A stretch of DNA of 64,000 nucleotides from Pseudoxanthomonas daejeonensis (GCF_010093205.1 NZ_PDWN01000002.1:124001-188000); one strand, 5' to 3'. Counted from the first letter of the stretch, positions 1 to 10,170 are shown. A program made the numbers and translations. The notes: generated from the letters alone by a model not told the origin.

Positions 1-2989
1 CGACTATCCGGGTGGCGCGCGCGTCGCGCAGCAGCTTCTCCAACCAGGGCTCCCACGTGGACTCGCCGGCCACTTCCGCCGCGGTGACGAAGCCCAACCC
101 GGTCAGCACCTCGTGCATCTCGTCGGCGTTGCGCGCCTGCGGCCAGGCTTCGCGGCGCACCTGTTCGACCGCATCGCCGTCGAGCCGCCCGAGGTCGGTC
201 GCCGCCTGCGGATCGGCGTAGCGGCGCGTCTGCACGGCCTGGGTGCGTCGCTCCTCCAGCGGTGCGTCGTCGAGGAAAGCATAGGGACGTGCGTTGAGCG
301 CCTCGGCCGCCAGCGGCGACGGCGCGGCCAGGTCACGCGCCTGCACCGTGATCGCACCCGATTCCAGGCCGCGCAGCAGCTCGAGCCAGCCCTCGGTGTC
401 CATCGCCTCGTGCAGGCAATCGTCCAGCGTCTGCGCGACCAGCGGATGGTCGGGCACTTCGCGCTCGCCGACGATGTTCTCCAGGCAGGCCACCTGGTCG
501 GGGAACACCGTGGCCAGCAGGTCCTCGGATTTCATCCGCTGCAATTGCGGCGGCACCTTCTTGCCGCCGACGAAACGCGGCAGGGCCAGCGCGGTGGTCG
601 CGTTCCAGCGCCAGCGCACCGGGAACAGCGGCGCATCCAGCAAAGCCTGCACCAGCACGTCCTGCGCCGACGAGGAATGCAGGTACTTGGCCACCTCGAT
701 CAGCGGGAAGCTGTGGCTGGTCGACAGCGACAGCACGATCGCGTCCTCGGTCGCCGCGGCCTGCAGTTCGAAGTTGAACTGGCGGCAGAAGCGCTTGCGC
801 AGGGCCAGGCCCCAGGCGCGGTTGAGGCGGCTGCCGTAGGGGCTGTGGATGACCAGGTGGGTCGAGCCGGTCTCGTCGAAGAAGCGCTCGAACACGATGG
901 TCTGCTGGGTCGGCATCGCCCCCAGCGCGATCGCGGTCGAACCGAGGTAGTCGACCAGCTGGCGCGCGGCGGACTCGTCCAAACCCGCCTCGTCGCACAG
1001 CCAGGCCAGCGCGGTATCCGCGCCATCGATGGTGAAGCGCTCTCCGGCTTCGCCACCGCCTGCTGCATCTGCATCGGCCGCGCCATCGACGATGGCCGCT
1101 TCGGCCGGCACGCGCACCACCTGGGCGTCAGGCATGCGCGTGGCGATCTCTTCGCGCAGCCGCGACACGCCCTGCGACAGCTCGTCGGTGCGGCCCGGCG
1201 CCTCGCCCAGCCAGAACGGAATGCTGGGCGGCATGCCCTGCGCATCCTCCACCCGCACCCGGCCCGCCTCCACGCGCAGGATCCGGTAACTGGCATTGCC
1301 CAGCTGGAAGATGTCGCCGGCCATGCTCTCGATCGCGAAATCCTCGTTGACCGAGCCGATGAACGTGGACGACGGCTCCAGCACCACCGCGTAGTCGCCG
1401 GTGTCGGGGATGGTGCCGCCGGACATGGTCGCGACCAGGCGCGCGCCCTGGCGCCCGCGCAGGCGGCGATTGACCGCGTCGCGGTGCAGCCAGCCGGCAC
1501 GCGGGCCGCGCCGGTCGCTGAAGCCGTCGGCGAGCATCTTCACGACCTCGTCGAACCTCGCCCGCTCCAGCCGCGCGTACGGCCAGGCGCGCAGGCACCA
1601 GTCGTACAGCGCATCCTCGTCCCATTCGGTCGCGGCGACCTCGGCCACGATCTGCTGGGCCAGCACGTCCAGCGGCGCCGGCGGAATGCGCAACGCGTCC
1701 AGCTCACCGCGGCGCACGCAATCGAGCAAGGCCGCGCATTCGACCAGCTCGTCGCGGGTCTGCGGGAACAGCCGCGCCTTCGGCACGCCGCCGACGTGGT
1801 GGCCCGAGCGCCCGGCGCGCTGCAGGAACGCGGCGATCGAGCGCGGCGAGCCGAGCTGGCAGACCAGGTCCACGTCGCCGATGTCCAGACCCAGCTCCAG
1901 CGAAGCAGTGGCGACCAGCACCTGCAGCTGGCCGGCCTTGAGCTTCTGCTCGGCCTCCAGGCGCAGCTCCTTGGACAGGCTGCCGTGGTGGGTGCCGACG
2001 TTCTCGCGCCCGAGCAGTTCGCCCAGGTTGAACGCGGCGCGCTCGGCCATGCGCCGCGTGTTGACGAATACCAGCGTGGTCCGGTGCGCGCGCACCCGTT
2101 CGACCAGCTGCGCGTAGACCTGCTCCCACTGCTCGTTGGACATCACCGCCGACAGCGGCGTGGGCGGCAGTTCCAGCGCGAGGTCGCGCTGCTTGGCGTA
2201 GCCGATGTCGACCACGGCGCAGTCGGGCACGTCATGCGTGGCGGTGCCGCCGAGCACCGCCTGGCTGCCGGCCAGGGGATCGGGACCGGGCCAGCCGGGC
2301 AGCGCGTCGCGCGTGGGATAGACGTTCGCGCCGCCGACCAGGAAGCGCGCGACTTCCTCCACCGGCTTCTGCGTGGCCGACAGCCCGATGCGCACCAGCG
2401 GCCGCCCGCACAGCGCTTCCAGCCGTTCCAGCGACAGCGACAGGTGGCTGCCGCGCTTGTCGTCGGCCAGTGCGTGGATCTCGTCGACGATCACGCTGCG
2501 CACCGTGGCGAGCATCGCCCGGCCCGAGGCCGAGCCAAGCAGCACGTACAGCGATTCGGGCGTGGTGACGAGGATGTGCGGTGGCTTCTTGCGCACCTGC
2601 GCACGCTCGGCCTGCGGCGTGTCGCCGGTGCGCACGGCGGCACGGATCTCCACGTCGGGCAGGCCCAGCTCCAGCAGCGCGTCGCGGATCCCGGCCAGCG
2701 GCGCCTCCAGGTTCAGGCGGATGTCGTTGGACAGCGCCTTCAGCGGCGACACATAGAGGACGCTGGTGCGGTCGGCCAGTTCGCCACCCCCGTCCAGGCC
2801 CTCGCGCACCAGTGCGTCGATCGCGGCCAGGAACGCGGTCAGGGTCTTGCCCGAACCGGTGGGCGCGGCGACCAGGGTGTTGCGTCCGGCCATGATCGCC
2901 GGCCACGCCGCAGCCTGTGCCGCGGTCGGCCCGGGAAATGCCCCGTCGAACCAGCGGGCGACGGCGGGATGGAAGGCGTCGAGGGTCAT
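1..2989 (-). CDS. lhr: Lhr-family DEAD/DEAH-box helicase (partial, 3' end outside window)
   Basis: About 996 N-terminal residues are present and the frame is still open at base 1. Residues 42-49 are the Walker A motif APTGSGKT; further on lie a DEIH box (motif II), SATQ (motif III), and a second RecA domain with an [18 protein letters not shown] segment. After that come the winged-helix and Lhr-specific regions. The order and spacing match large Lhr-type superfamily 2 helicases (about 1,400-1,550 residues), which are 3'-5' translocases tied to DNA repair or RNA handling. The ATG at 2989 is chosen because the protein begins [14 protein letters not shown], the usual short lead before the helicase core. 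The gene stands alone, transcribed away from the tRNA. No frameshift is visible. The precise Lhr subfamily cannot be settled without the C-terminus. Confidence 0.9.
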   Translation of the reverse strand, partial: MTLDAFHPAVARWFDGAFPGPTAAQAAAWPAIMAGRNTLVAAPTGSGKTLTAFLAAIDALVREGLDGGGELADRTSVLYVSPLKALSNDIRLNLEAPLAGIRDALLELGLPDVEIRAAVRTGDTPQAERAQVRKKPPHILVTTPESLYVLLGSASGRAMLATVRSVIVDEIHALADDKRGSHLSLSLERLEALCGRPLVRIGLSATQKPVEEVARFLVGGANVYPTRDALPGWPGPDPLAGSQAVLGGTATHDVPDCAVVDIGYAKQRDLALELPPTPLSAVMSNEQWEQVYAQLVERVRAHRTTLVFVNTRRMAERAAFNLGELLGRENVGTHHGSLSKELRLEAEQKLKAGQLQVLVATASLELGLDIGDVDLVCQLGSPRSIAAFLQRAGRSGHHVGGVPKARLFPQTRDELVECAALLDCVRRGELDALRIPPAPLDVLAQQIVAEVAATEWDEDALYDWCLRAWPYARLERARFDEVVKMLADGFSDRRGPRAGWLHRDAVNRRLRGRQGARLVATMSGGTIPDTGDYAVVLEPSSTFIGSVNEDFAIESMAGDIFQLGNASYRILRVEAGRVRVEDAQGMPPSIPFWLGEAPGRTDELSQGVSRLREEIATRMPDAQVVRVPAEAAIVDGAADADAAGGGEAGERFTIDGADTALAWLCDEAGLDESAARQLVDYLGSTAIALGAMPTQQTIVFERFFDETGSTHLVIHSPYGSRLNRAWGLALRKRFCRQFNFELQAAATEDAIVLSLSTSHSFPLIEVAKYLHSSSAQDVLVQALLDAPLFPVRWRWNATTALALPRFVGGKKVPPQLQRMKSEDLLATVFPDQVACLENIVGEREVPDHPLVAQTLDDCLHEAMDTEGWLELLRGLESGAITVQARDLAAPSPLAAEALNARPYAFLDDAPLEERRTQAVQTRRYADPQAATDLGRLDGDAVEQVRREAWPQARNADEMHEVLTGLGFVTAAEVAGESTWEPWLEKLLRDARATRIV

Positions 2990-3259
2990 GTCGGGGATCG
3001 CGGCGGGAGCCGCAGCGTGGCGCCGGGGCGTCGCAGCAGGTGAGACGGTGCCGGGGCGCTTTATCGGACCGCGTCGTCGAACCAGGGGGAAATCGAATAT
3101 GCGCCCGCCCCGGTCGTGCTTCAACCGCGTGCACGCCGCGAAGCCGAACCGGTTCAGTGAAGGCGTGAACGCACGCAAGTCGATGGCACGGATCGAACCG
3201 GGCGCGATGCATGCCCGGCGATCACCCGTGCATGGCCGTCGAAGATGAGGCGGGAAAGA

Positions 3260-3335
3260 TGGTGGGCCGTGACGGATTCGAACCGTCGACCAGCGGATTA
3301 AAAGTCCGATGCTCTACCGACTGAGCTAACGGCCC
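3260..3335 (-). tRNA. tRNA-Lys (anticodon TTT)
   Basis: The 76-nt minus-strand sequence folds as a cloverleaf. The acceptor stem is GGGCCGT/ACGGCCC, the D arm GCTC...GAGC, and the anticodon loop CTTTTAA with anticodon TTT. The T arm is GACGG-TTCGAAT-CCGTC, and discriminator A is followed by an encoded CCA. It lies alone between the helicase gene and queC, with no adjacent integrase or att-like duplication. Confidence 0.97.
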
Positions 3336-3413
3336 ACGCGCGCCGGCGCTCGGCCGGGCGGGCATTTTACCTGATCGCGCCGCAGCTGGGTCCGGTCCGT
3401 GGCGCCTGCGTGG

Positions 3414-3432
3414 AGCCGGGCTTTGCCCGGCT
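3414..3432. repeat. Perfect hairpin downstream of queC, REP-like
   Basis: AGCCGGGC-TTT-GCCCGGCT is an 8-bp perfect stem with a 3-nt loop, preceded by GTGG. It lies 114 bases beyond the queC stop and has no T-tract, so it is not a typical terminator. The shape and CCGGGC core resemble the C-type palindromes at 17003-17047 and 30324-30347. It may be a degenerate member of that family. Confidence 0.4.
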
Positions 3433-3545
3433 GCATCGCGCACGATGGAGGCGCCGGGTCACGATCGCGGGGCATGTCCCGCTCTACGAGGCGTCCATCG
3501 AGGCCCTTCGCACGCCGGCCACGGACCCTCGGACTGCGACGCAGC

Positions 3546-4223
3546 TCAGCCAGCGCCGTCGACGTAGAGCGTGGGGTCGGTCACGCCAGCGGCGTCGAAG
3601 CCGGCGGCACGCAGCCGGCAGGCGTCGCAGTGGCCGCAGGCGCGCCCCCCGGCATCGGCGCGATAGCACGACACGGTCTGGGAAAAGTCCACGCCCAGGC
3701 GCAGGCCTTCGCGCACGATTTCGTCCTTGCCCATGCGGATCAGCGGCGCATGCACGCGGATCCCGGCGCCTTCCACGCCCGCCTTGGTGGCGAGGTTGGC
3801 CAGGCGCTCGAAGGCTTCGACGAATTCCGGCCGGCAGTCCGGATAGCCCGAGTAATCGACCGCATTGACCCCGCAGAAGATGTCGGCCGCACCCAGCACC
3901 TCGGCCCAGCCCAGCGCCACCGAAAGCATGATCGTGTTGCGCGCCGGCACGTAGGTGACCGGGATGCCCTCGCCGCCCGCGTCGGGCACCTCGATGTCAT
4001 CGGTCAGGGCCGAGCCGCCGATCGCACGCAGGTCCACGGTCACGGTCTTGTGCGCCACCGCACCCAGCGCACGCGCGACCCGGTCCGCGGCATCCAGTTC
4101 GGAGGTGTGGCGCTGGCCGTAGCGCACGCTGAGTGCATGCACGGCATAGCCCTGTTCCCTGGCCATGGCCAGGACGACGGCCGAATCCATGCCACCGGAG
4201 ACGAGGACGACGGCGTTCTTCAT
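3546..4223 (-). CDS. queC: 7-cyano-7-deazaguanine synthase QueC
   Basis: Converts 7-carboxy-7-deazaguanine to preQ0 with ATP and ammonia, in queuosine biosynthesis (cytoplasm). The 225-residue protein opens with [18 protein letters not shown], where SGGMDS (9-14) is the PP-loop ATP site. Four cysteines near the end (C186, C196, C199, C202, as [17 protein letters not shown]) form the family zinc site. A longer frame reaches 4286, but its extra 21 residues are low-complexity and the family starts at the MKNAVV methionine. Next on the same strand upstream is queE, the preceding pathway step, separated by about 270 bases that contain an A/A REP pair. A TACAAT -10-like hexamer at 4255-4260 suggests queC has its own promoter with a short leader. 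Confidence 0.96.
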   Translation of the reverse strand: MKNAVVLVSGGMDSAVVLAMAREQGYAVHALSVRYGQRHTSELDAADRVARALGAVAHKTVTVDLRAIGGSALTDDIEVPDAGGEGIPVTYVPARNTIMLSVALGWAEVLGAADIFCGVNAVDYSGYPDCRPEFVEAFERLANLATKAGVEGAGIRVHAPLIRMGKDEIVREGLRLGVDFSQTVSCYRADAGGRACGHCDACRLRAAGFDAAGVTDPTLYVDGAG

Positions 4224-4254
4224 GGGCGGGGCAGCTGCGTGGATTGGGGGCGCC

Positions 4255-4260
4255 ATTGTA
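4255..4260 (-). promoter_or_regulatory. Candidate -10 box of queC
   Basis: CTACAAT on the minus strand, with the -10 hexamer TACAAT ending 31 bases before the queC ATG. No convincing -35 is visible. The same heptamer recurs upstream of coaE, glyA, secA and the FAD oxidase gene in this window, which supports a real promoter element. Confidence 0.4.
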
Positions 4261-4322
4261 GGTCGCCGTGCGGGAGTTTCAGGCATGGCACCGCTCGGTT
4301 GCGCGACCGGTCATCTGCTCTT

Positions 4323-4420
4323 TGTAGGAGCGGGCATGACCGCGACACCGACGCCTCATGGCGCGGGCGACACCCTCATGGTTCCGACGGCCTCGCGTCG
4401 CGGTCATGCCCGCTCCTACA
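4323..4420. repeat. BIME: pair of A-type REPs, head-out
   Basis: Two A-type units (TGTAGGAGCGGGCATGACC, then GCGACACCG) face each other in inverted orientation across a roughly 40-base spacer. Both outer ends carry the GTAG head. They sit between queE and queC and interrupt what could be a two-gene operon. Confidence 0.93.
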
Positions 4421-4492
4421 AAAAGCGACAGTCCGCTTCGCGAAAGGCGGCTGGTCTCGGACCGGATCTGTCGCGCGCGACCACCCCCTCGC

Positions 4493-5152
4493 TCAGCGCC
4501 CGGGCTCGTCGTTCCAGAGGAGCTTGTGCAGCTGCATCTGGAAACGCACCGGCAGGCGGTCGGCCACGATCCAGTCGGCCAGCGCGCGCGGCTCGAGCTC
4601 GCTCTTGCTCGGCGAGAACAGCACGTCGCAGCGTGCGGCCAGGCCGTGCTCGGCGACCATGTCCCGCGCCCATTCGTAGTCGGCGCGGCCGCACAGCACG
4701 AACTTGACCTGGTCGCGGGCGGTGAGCAGCGGGATGTTCTCCAGCCGGTTGCGCGCCATCTCGGCCGAACCGGGCGTCTTCAGGTCCACCACCCGCGACA
4801 CGCGCGCGTCGACCCCTGCGATGTCGAGCGCGCCGGAGGTTTCCAGCGAGACGTCGTAGCCGGCATCGCACAGGCGCTGCAGCAGGTCCAGGCAGCGCTT
4901 CTGAGCCAGCGGCTCGCCGCCGGTCACGCAGACGTGGCGCACGCCCTGGCGGGCAACCTCGGCGAGGATGTCTTCGATCTCCCACCACTGCCCGCCATGG
5001 AAGGCGTAGGCGGTGTCGCAGTACTGGCAGCGCAACGGGCAGCCGGTGAGGCGCACGAACACGGTCGGCCATCCCGCGGCGTTGGCTTCGCCCTGCAGCG
5101 ACAGGAAGATTTCGGTGAGCTTGAGGCGGCTCTGCGGGACGAGAGTATCCAT
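4493..5152 (-). CDS. queE: 7-carboxy-7-deazaguanine synthase QueE (radical SAM)
   Basis: Radical SAM enzyme that contracts CPH4 to 7-carboxy-7-deazaguanine in queuosine synthesis. The 219-residue protein has LSLQGEA near the N-terminus and the cluster-binding motif C38-x3-C42-x2-C45 (CPLRCQYC), a QueE-type radical SAM site. A conserved VTGGEPL follows at about residue 96. The ATG at 5152 (MDTLVPQSRLKLTEIFLSLQ) is chosen over an upstream extension to 5380, because that extension is translated REP sequence and not protein-like. It lies between cpoB and queC on the same strand, with REP blocks on both sides, so it may be transcribed on its own. Confidence 0.96.
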   Translation of the reverse strand: MDTLVPQSRLKLTEIFLSLQGEANAAGWPTVFVRLTGCPLRCQYCDTAYAFHGGQWWEIEDILAEVARQGVRHVCVTGGEPLAQKRCLDLLQRLCDAGYDVSLETSGALDIAGVDARVSRVVDLKTPGSAEMARNRLENIPLLTARDQVKFVLCGRADYEWARDMVAEHGLAARCDVLFSPSKSELEPRALADWIVADRLPVRFQMQLHKLLWNDEPGR

Positions 5153-5193
5153 CGGCGGATCGTGGTTCTCAGGCGGACGGGCCGCGGGGGTGA

Positions 5194-5291
5194 TGTAGGA
5201 GCGGGCATGACCGCGACACCGAGGGCATCGGAATCGCGATGGCGTCGCCTGTGTCGAAGACGTCGGTGTCGCGGTCATGCCCGCTCCTACA
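5194..5291. repeat. BIME: pair of A-type REPs, head-out
   Basis: Inverted pair of A-type units with GTAG heads outward, 42 bases upstream of the queE start. It has the same design as the block at 4323-4420 but a different spacer. Confidence 0.93.
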
Positions 5292-5300
5292 CAACCGCGC

Positions 5301-5392
5301 GGGAGCGGACTTCCATTCCGCGATACAGGCGTCAGGATCCTGGTGACATCGCCTGTTCGAGGGCGTCGGTGTCGCGGCATGACCGCTCATGC
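5301..5392. repeat. Degenerate REP pair
   Basis: A B-like unit (GGGAGCGGACTTCCATTCCGC) and an A-like reverse unit (GTGTCGCGGCATGACCGCTC) are recognisable but lack intact GTAG heads. The pair abuts the REP block at 5194-5291 and ends 36 bases before the cpoB stop. It looks like a decayed BIME. Confidence 0.6.
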
Positions 5393-5427
5393 GCACAGCC
5401 GCGCACGCGGGTCGCACGCAGGCGCGC

Positions 5428-6243
5428 TCAGCGCAGCTGGCCGATCTCGATCGAATGCAGGCGATCGCTGGCGATGCGCGCCGCATCGGTGCCCGGGTAG
5501 AGGTTGACGACCTGCTGCAGGGTGGCCCGGGCCTCGGGCACCTGGCCATCGCCGAACTGGGACAGGCCGCGCTTGAGCAGGGCGCCGGGCGCCTTGTCAT
5601 GGGTCGGATAGCGGCTGATCAGCGCGTCGAACTGCTGGCCGGCCAGCTTGAAATTCTTGGTGGCGTAATAGCTCTCGCCCAGCCAGTACAGCGCGTTGGG
5701 CGCGTAGATGCCGGCGGGCCAGGCGTCGATGAAAGCCTGGAACAGCTGCGCCGACTCGTCGTAGCGACCGGCCTTGAGCGCATCGAAGGCCTGGTTGTAG
5801 GCGCCGCGCTCGTCGCCGGACTGGGCCAGCGAACCGGGATCGCCATGCACCCGCGGCGTGGCATCGGCCGGACCGGGCGTGACCGTCCGGGTCGGGGCGA
5901 CGGCAGGCGCGGCGGCAGCAGGTGCGCCAGTGGCGGCGGGCGGCGGCAAGGCTCCGCCTTCGAGGCGGTTGAGGCGACCGTCCAGGTCCAGGTACTGGTC
6001 ACGGTTGCGCTGTTGCAGCTGGCCGTTCTCGTTCTGGAGCTGCTCGACCGTCTCGCGCAACGACTGGACTTCCGTGCGCAGCTGGTCGAGCTGGTTCAGG
6101 AGGTCCTGGTTGGCCTGGGTGTTGTTGGCCTGCAGTTCCAGCCGGGCGACCCGGTCGGCCAGGCTCAGCTTCTGCGCGTAAGCGGGCGTGGCGGCCACGA
6201 GGGCCGCCACGACCAGCATCCGCAAGGGGTGCTTCAAGCGCAT
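5428..6243 (-). CDS. cpoB: Cell division coordinator CpoB (YbgF)
   Basis: Periplasmic partner of TolA that couples outer membrane constriction to septal peptidoglycan synthesis through PBP1B. The 271-residue protein has a signal peptide (about 1-23, ending PAYAQ) and a Q/N-rich coiled coil (about 25-90) that trimerises the family. A Pro/Ala-rich linker follows, then a C-terminal TPR region from about residue 145 (YNQAFDALKAGRYDESAQLF, YWLGESYYATKNFKLAGQQF). Length and domain order match CpoB. The stop of pal and the ATG of cpoB are 3 bases apart, so the two are cotranscribed. Confidence 0.95.
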   Translation of the reverse strand: MRLKHPLRMLVVAALVAATPAYAQKLSLADRVARLELQANNTQANQDLLNQLDQLRTEVQSLRETVEQLQNENGQLQQRNRDQYLDLDGRLNRLEGGALPPPAATGAPAAAAPAVAPTRTVTPGPADATPRVHGDPGSLAQSGDERGAYNQAFDALKAGRYDESAQLFQAFIDAWPAGIYAPNALYWLGESYYATKNFKLAGQQFDALISRYPTHDKAPGALLKRGLSQFGDGQVPEARATLQQVVNLYPGTDAARIASDRLHSIEIGQLR

Positions 6244-6246
6244 GGA

Positions 6247-6759
6247 TCAGCGCGCGCTGTAGACGATCTCGACGCGACGGTTCTGCGCCCAGCAGGCCTC
6301 GGTCGACTCGGTGCAGACCGGACGCTCTTCGCCGTAGCTGACCACGGTCAGCTGGGTGGCCGAGGCACCGGCGCCCTGCAGCGCGGACGACACGGCGTTG
6401 CCGCGGCGCTCGCCCAGGCCCATGTTGTACTCGCGGCTGCCGCGCTCGTCGGTGTGGCCTTCCAGGTTCTGGCGCGACGACGGACGGTCACGCAGGTACT
6501 TGGCGTGGCAGGCGACGACGGCCTGGTACTCCGGCTTCACGGTGTACTGGTCGAAATCGAAGTGGATGACGCGCTGGCGCAGGCAAGCATCGGTGTCCAG
6601 GTCTTCCGGACCATAGACGCCGTCGTCGGTGGCGACCGGCGCGGTCGGGGTGGTCGGGGTGGTGTCGGCGACGGGCGCTTCCTTGACCTTCTTGGAGCAG
6701 CCGGCCAGGGCGGCCACGGACAGCAGCGAAACCAGCAGGACACGGGTGGAGGTGTTCAT
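6247..6759 (-). CDS. pal: Peptidoglycan-associated lipoprotein Pal
   Basis: Outer membrane lipoprotein that anchors the outer membrane to peptidoglycan and binds TolB. The 170 residues begin with a lipoprotein signal ending in the lipobox LAGC (lipidated C21). The C-terminal OmpA-like domain carries LEGHTDERGSREYNMGLGERR, the peptidoglycan (diaminopimelate) binding core. An HFDFDQYTVKPEY segment opens the domain. It sits between tolB and cpoB on the same strand, the standard order of the second Tol transcript. Confidence 0.98.
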   Translation of the reverse strand: MNTSTRVLLVSLLSVAALAGCSKKVKEAPVADTTPTTPTAPVATDDGVYGPEDLDTDACLRQRVIHFDFDQYTVKPEYQAVVACHAKYLRDRPSSRQNLEGHTDERGSREYNMGLGERRGNAVSSALQGAGASATQLTVVSYGEERPVCTESTEACWAQNRRVEIVYSAR

Positions 6760-6826
6760 ATCATTCCTTGGGATGCACTAGGGTGGTGGTAGGACAAACG
6801 CAACCGCGTAATCTTACAACTGATTT

Positions 6827-8146
6827 TTAACGAGCGCTGCGGTAGGGGGACCAGGCCGGCTCGCGCACGTCGCCATCGGCCAGGACCAGGCGCTGGCGCA
6901 CCCGGCCATCGGCGGAAACGGCGTAAAGCACCCCGCGTCCGCCTTCGCGCGCGGCATACAGGAGCATGCTGGCGTTGGGGGCGAAGCTGGGGGATTCGTC
7001 GAGGGAGCCGGTGGAAATGGTGCTCCAGCGCGGCGAACCGAGGCTGGAATCCATGATCGCGATCCGGTAGGTGTTGCCGGCGCCCTGGGCCACCGCGACC
7101 TTCTTGCCGTCGTAGGACACGCTGGCGGTGGCGTTGTAGTTGCCCTGGAAGGTGACCCGGCCGGCGCTGCCGCCGCCCGAGGACACCTGGTAGATCTGCG
7201 GACGGCCCCCCCGGTCGGAGGTGAAGTAGATGGTGCTGCCATCCGCGCTCCAGGTCGGCTCGGTGTCGATGCCGAAGTGGTTGGTCAGCTGGGTCAGCTG
7301 CTTGCTGCCCAGGTCCATGACGTAGATCTCGGGATTGCCGCTGCGCGACAGGGACATGGCCAGCTTGCGCCCGTCCGGCGAGAACGACGGTGCGCCGTTG
7401 ATGCCACGGAAGCTGGAGACCAGTTCGCGCGCGCCCGAGGAGATGTCCTGCACGTAGATCGCCGAGTTGCCGCGCTCGAAGCTGACATAGGCCAGCTTGC
7501 GCCCGTCCGGGCTCCAGGCCGGCGACAGCAGCGGTTCGGCCGAGCGGACCACGGTCTGCGGGTTCCAGCCGTCCGCGTCCGCCACGTTCAGCGCGAAACG
7601 CATGTCCTTGCCGCGGCCGCTGGCCGTCACGTAAGCGATGCGGGTCCAGAACGCGCCGCGCACGCCCAGGATCTTCTCGTAGACCGCATCGGCGATCTGG
7701 TGCGCCGCGTCGCGCGTCGCGTTGGCCCGGGCGGTGATCGCCAGGCCCAGCAGGCGCTCGCCCCGGGCCACGTCGAACAGTTCGTACTCGATCCGGTAGC
7801 CGCCGTCGCCGCCGTCCAGCATCCGGCCGACCACGATGTAGTCCTGCTTGAGCTGCTTCCAGGTCGGGTACTGGATCTCCCCGCCCCGGGTCGGGCGCTC
7901 GACGATCTGGGCCTCGGGCAGGGTCCGGAACAGGCCGGAACGGGCCAGGTCGTCACGCACCACCTTGGCCACGTCCGTTTCCGGCGGCGTGCCGCTGCCC
8001 TGGTAGGGCATCGGGACCACGGTGATCGGCAGGGCCGAAGCGTTGCCGCCGATGATGTCGATCTCCAGGCCCTGCTGCTGGGCCGAGGCCACGAAGGGCA
8101 GGAGTACAAAGGCGATCAGGGCGAACCAGCGCAGGGGAGTTTTCAT
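6827..8146 (-). CDS. tolB: Tol-Pal system protein TolB
   Basis: Periplasmic beta-propeller that links TolA to Pal. The 439 residues start with a signal peptide (cleavage near ASAQQ, residues 20-24). A DUF-type N-terminal domain follows, with IDIIGGNASALPITVVPMPY and the family's early region. Then come at least five WD-like PD40 blades: SPAWSPDGRKLAYVS, APSFSPDGRKLAMSLS, EPTWSADGSTIYFTSD, ESPSFAPNASMLLYAA and EPAWSPYRSAR. The length is standard. It is separated from tolA by 543 bases filled largely by a four-unit REP block, so tolB-pal-cpoB probably forms its own transcript, as is known in E. coli. Confidence 0.98.
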   Translation of the reverse strand: MKTPLRWFALIAFVLLPFVASAQQQGLEIDIIGGNASALPITVVPMPYQGSGTPPETDVAKVVRDDLARSGLFRTLPEAQIVERPTRGGEIQYPTWKQLKQDYIVVGRMLDGGDGGYRIEYELFDVARGERLLGLAITARANATRDAAHQIADAVYEKILGVRGAFWTRIAYVTASGRGKDMRFALNVADADGWNPQTVVRSAEPLLSPAWSPDGRKLAYVSFERGNSAIYVQDISSGARELVSSFRGINGAPSFSPDGRKLAMSLSRSGNPEIYVMDLGSKQLTQLTNHFGIDTEPTWSADGSTIYFTSDRGGRPQIYQVSSGGGSAGRVTFQGNYNATASVSYDGKKVAVAQGAGNTYRIAIMDSSLGSPRWSTISTGSLDESPSFAPNASMLLYAAREGGRGVLYAVSADGRVRQRLVLADGDVREPAWSPYRSAR

Positions 8147-8276
8147 GGCAGGCGGTCGTCGATCCAGGTCCGGGCAGGAAGGAATAGCAGCGTAGGCGTG
8201 AACATTTTCGCAATCATGAACGAAATTGTCGTGAATGCCGGTTCACGAAACAGGGAACGCGCGACCTGGCAGGGTT
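8147..8276 (-). promoter_or_regulatory. Leader/promoter region of tolB
   Basis: Non-coding, less GC-rich stretch between the REP block and the tolB start. On the minus strand TTGCGA is followed after 18 bases by TGCTAT, a weak sigma70-like pair. An imperfect palindrome (TTCACGACAATTTCGTTCATGA, broken at its centre) precedes it. The exact promoter is uncertain. Confidence 0.35.
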
Positions 8277-8655
8277 TGGTGTCGCGGTCGTGCCCGCTCC
8301 TACAACGGCGGGGCGCGGGCTCCTGTACGGCGGGTAGCGGGCTCTTGTAGGAGCGGACTTCAGGCCGCGAAGCCGACGCCTCGGCACGGGCGACGCCGTG
8401 CAGGTTCTGACGTACCGCAGGTTCCGACGTGCCGCGGAAATCCGACGGCCTCGGTGTCGCGGTCGTGCCCGCTCCTACAACGCGGGGCGCGGGTCCTGTA
8501 CGGGGCGGGTCGCGGGCTCTTGTAGGAGCGGACTTCAGGCCGCGAAGCCGACGCTTCGGCACGGGCGACGCCGTGCAGGTTCTGAGGTACCGCAGGTTCC
8601 GACGTGCCGCGGAAATCCGACGGCCTCGGTGTCGCGGTCGTGCCCACTCCTACCA
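8277..8655. repeat. BIME block inside the tol cluster (two tandem units)
   Basis: Order on plus: reverse A (ending 8305), forward B (from about 8346), reverse A (ending about 8480), forward B (from about 8520), reverse A (ending 8655). The two copies repeat with a period of about 174 bases, and even the spacer text (CCGACGTGCCGCGGAAATCC) is duplicated. It fills the gap between tolA and tolB. The last unit has drifted (CCACTCCTACC). Confidence 0.93.
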
Positions 8656-8689
8656 AGGTGGCGCGCGCGACGGCGCGATATGGCGGCGC

Positions 8690-9685
8690 TCAGCGGTCCT
8701 GCGCTTCGAAATTGAGGGTCAGGTTGCGCTGGAAGGCGGACTCGAAGCCGCGGTACGGCAGCGGCTTGGCGCGCAGCACCGCGGCCTCCAGCGAACGACG
8801 CCCGGCCTCGTCGAAGGGACAGCCCGGCTGGATCTCGACATCGATCACCTCCCCGCCCGGGATCTGCCGGATCGACACGCGGCAGCGCTGGCCCAGCGGC
8901 ACGGTGTCGGGCCGGATCCACTGGTTCAGCACGGCCTGCTGGATCGCCGCGGCGTACTTGGCGGTCAGGTCCTCGCTGGTACCGCCCTGCCCCGGCGTCC
9001 CCTGGCTGGGCGGAGTCGGCGGCGCGCTCTGGCGCTGCTGCACCTGTTCGAGCTGGCGCACCTTCTGTTCGGCCAGCGCCACCTGGCGTGCGGCCTGCTC
9101 GCGCTGCCGGCGCAGTTCGGCCAGCTTCTTCTGCTTGTCGTCCTCGGCCTGCGCGGCGAGCCGGCGCTGGTTCTCGGCGGCCTTCTGCTTCTCGCGCTCC
9201 TCGGTCAGGTCGACCTGCTCCTGGCGGCGGCGCTCTTCCTGTTCCTTCTCGGCCTTTTCCCTGGCGATGGCGTCGCGACGGGCGGCGTCCTGGTCGACCG
9301 TGTCGGGTTCGGGAATGAATTCCTGCGCCTGCTGCTGCGGCGCCACCACCGCGTCCTGCGGGCGCGGTTCGGGCACCGGCTGCGGCGGCGGCACGGTTTC
9401 CTCGGGTGCGGGCTCGGTGACCGGCTCGGGCAGCGGCTCGGGCTCGGGCTTGGGCGCCTCTTCGGCGCGCCGCTGCGCGGCGGCCACGTCCGCCGGCGAC
9501 ATCACCAGCGAAGCCTCGATCACCGGCGAGCCGGCGGCCGGTTCCACCTGCCGCTGCGGCGACCACCACCAGGCCACCCAGAACAGCAACGCGACCAGCA
9601 CGTGCAGGCCGATGGCCAGCGCGAGCGGGCCGGCAAGCCCGCCTTCGCGGTCGTCGGGCTGGCGGTAGAACGCGTCAGCGTGCAT
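8690..9685 (-). CDS. tolA: Cell envelope integrity protein TolA
   Basis: Inner-membrane-anchored bridge that transmits the proton-motive force from TolQ/R to TolB/Pal. The 331-residue protein has one membrane segment (about 17-40, ALAIGLHVLVALLFWVAWWW) and a Pro/Glu-rich stretch (70-110). A long charged helical domain II follows (about 125-215, EKAEKEQEERRRQEQVDL and similar). The compact C-terminal domain III contains GQRCRVSIRQIPGGEVIDV. This is the TolA/TonB-like layout. It is second to last in ybgC-tolQ-tolR-tolA, 50 bases after tolR. Confidence 0.95.
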   Translation of the reverse strand: MHADAFYRQPDDREGGLAGPLALAIGLHVLVALLFWVAWWWSPQRQVEPAAGSPVIEASLVMSPADVAAAQRRAEEAPKPEPEPLPEPVTEPAPEETVPPPQPVPEPRPQDAVVAPQQQAQEFIPEPDTVDQDAARRDAIAREKAEKEQEERRRQEQVDLTEEREKQKAAENQRRLAAQAEDDKQKKLAELRRQREQAARQVALAEQKVRQLEQVQQRQSAPPTPPSQGTPGQGGTSEDLTAKYAAAIQQAVLNQWIRPDTVPLGQRCRVSIRQIPGGEVIDVEIQPGCPFDEAGRRSLEAAVLRAKPLPYRGFESAFQRNLTLNFEAQDR

Positions 9686-9735
9686 GTGCGGTCGCGGTCA
9701 TCGGCGGGCCGGCCCGGCTATGTCGGTCACGTCGC

Positions 9736-10170
<435 letters not shown>

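Noticed and set aside
113-3043. Plus-strand frame of 976 codons opposite the helicase
   Set aside because: High GC content opens frames antisense to real genes. The minus-strand product has clear helicase motifs; the plus-strand one has none and is Arg/Gln/His-rich.
3222-3443. Short minus frame over the tRNA ([19 protein letters not shown])
   Set aside because: This is the well-known translation artefact of a tRNA-Lys gene, not a protein.
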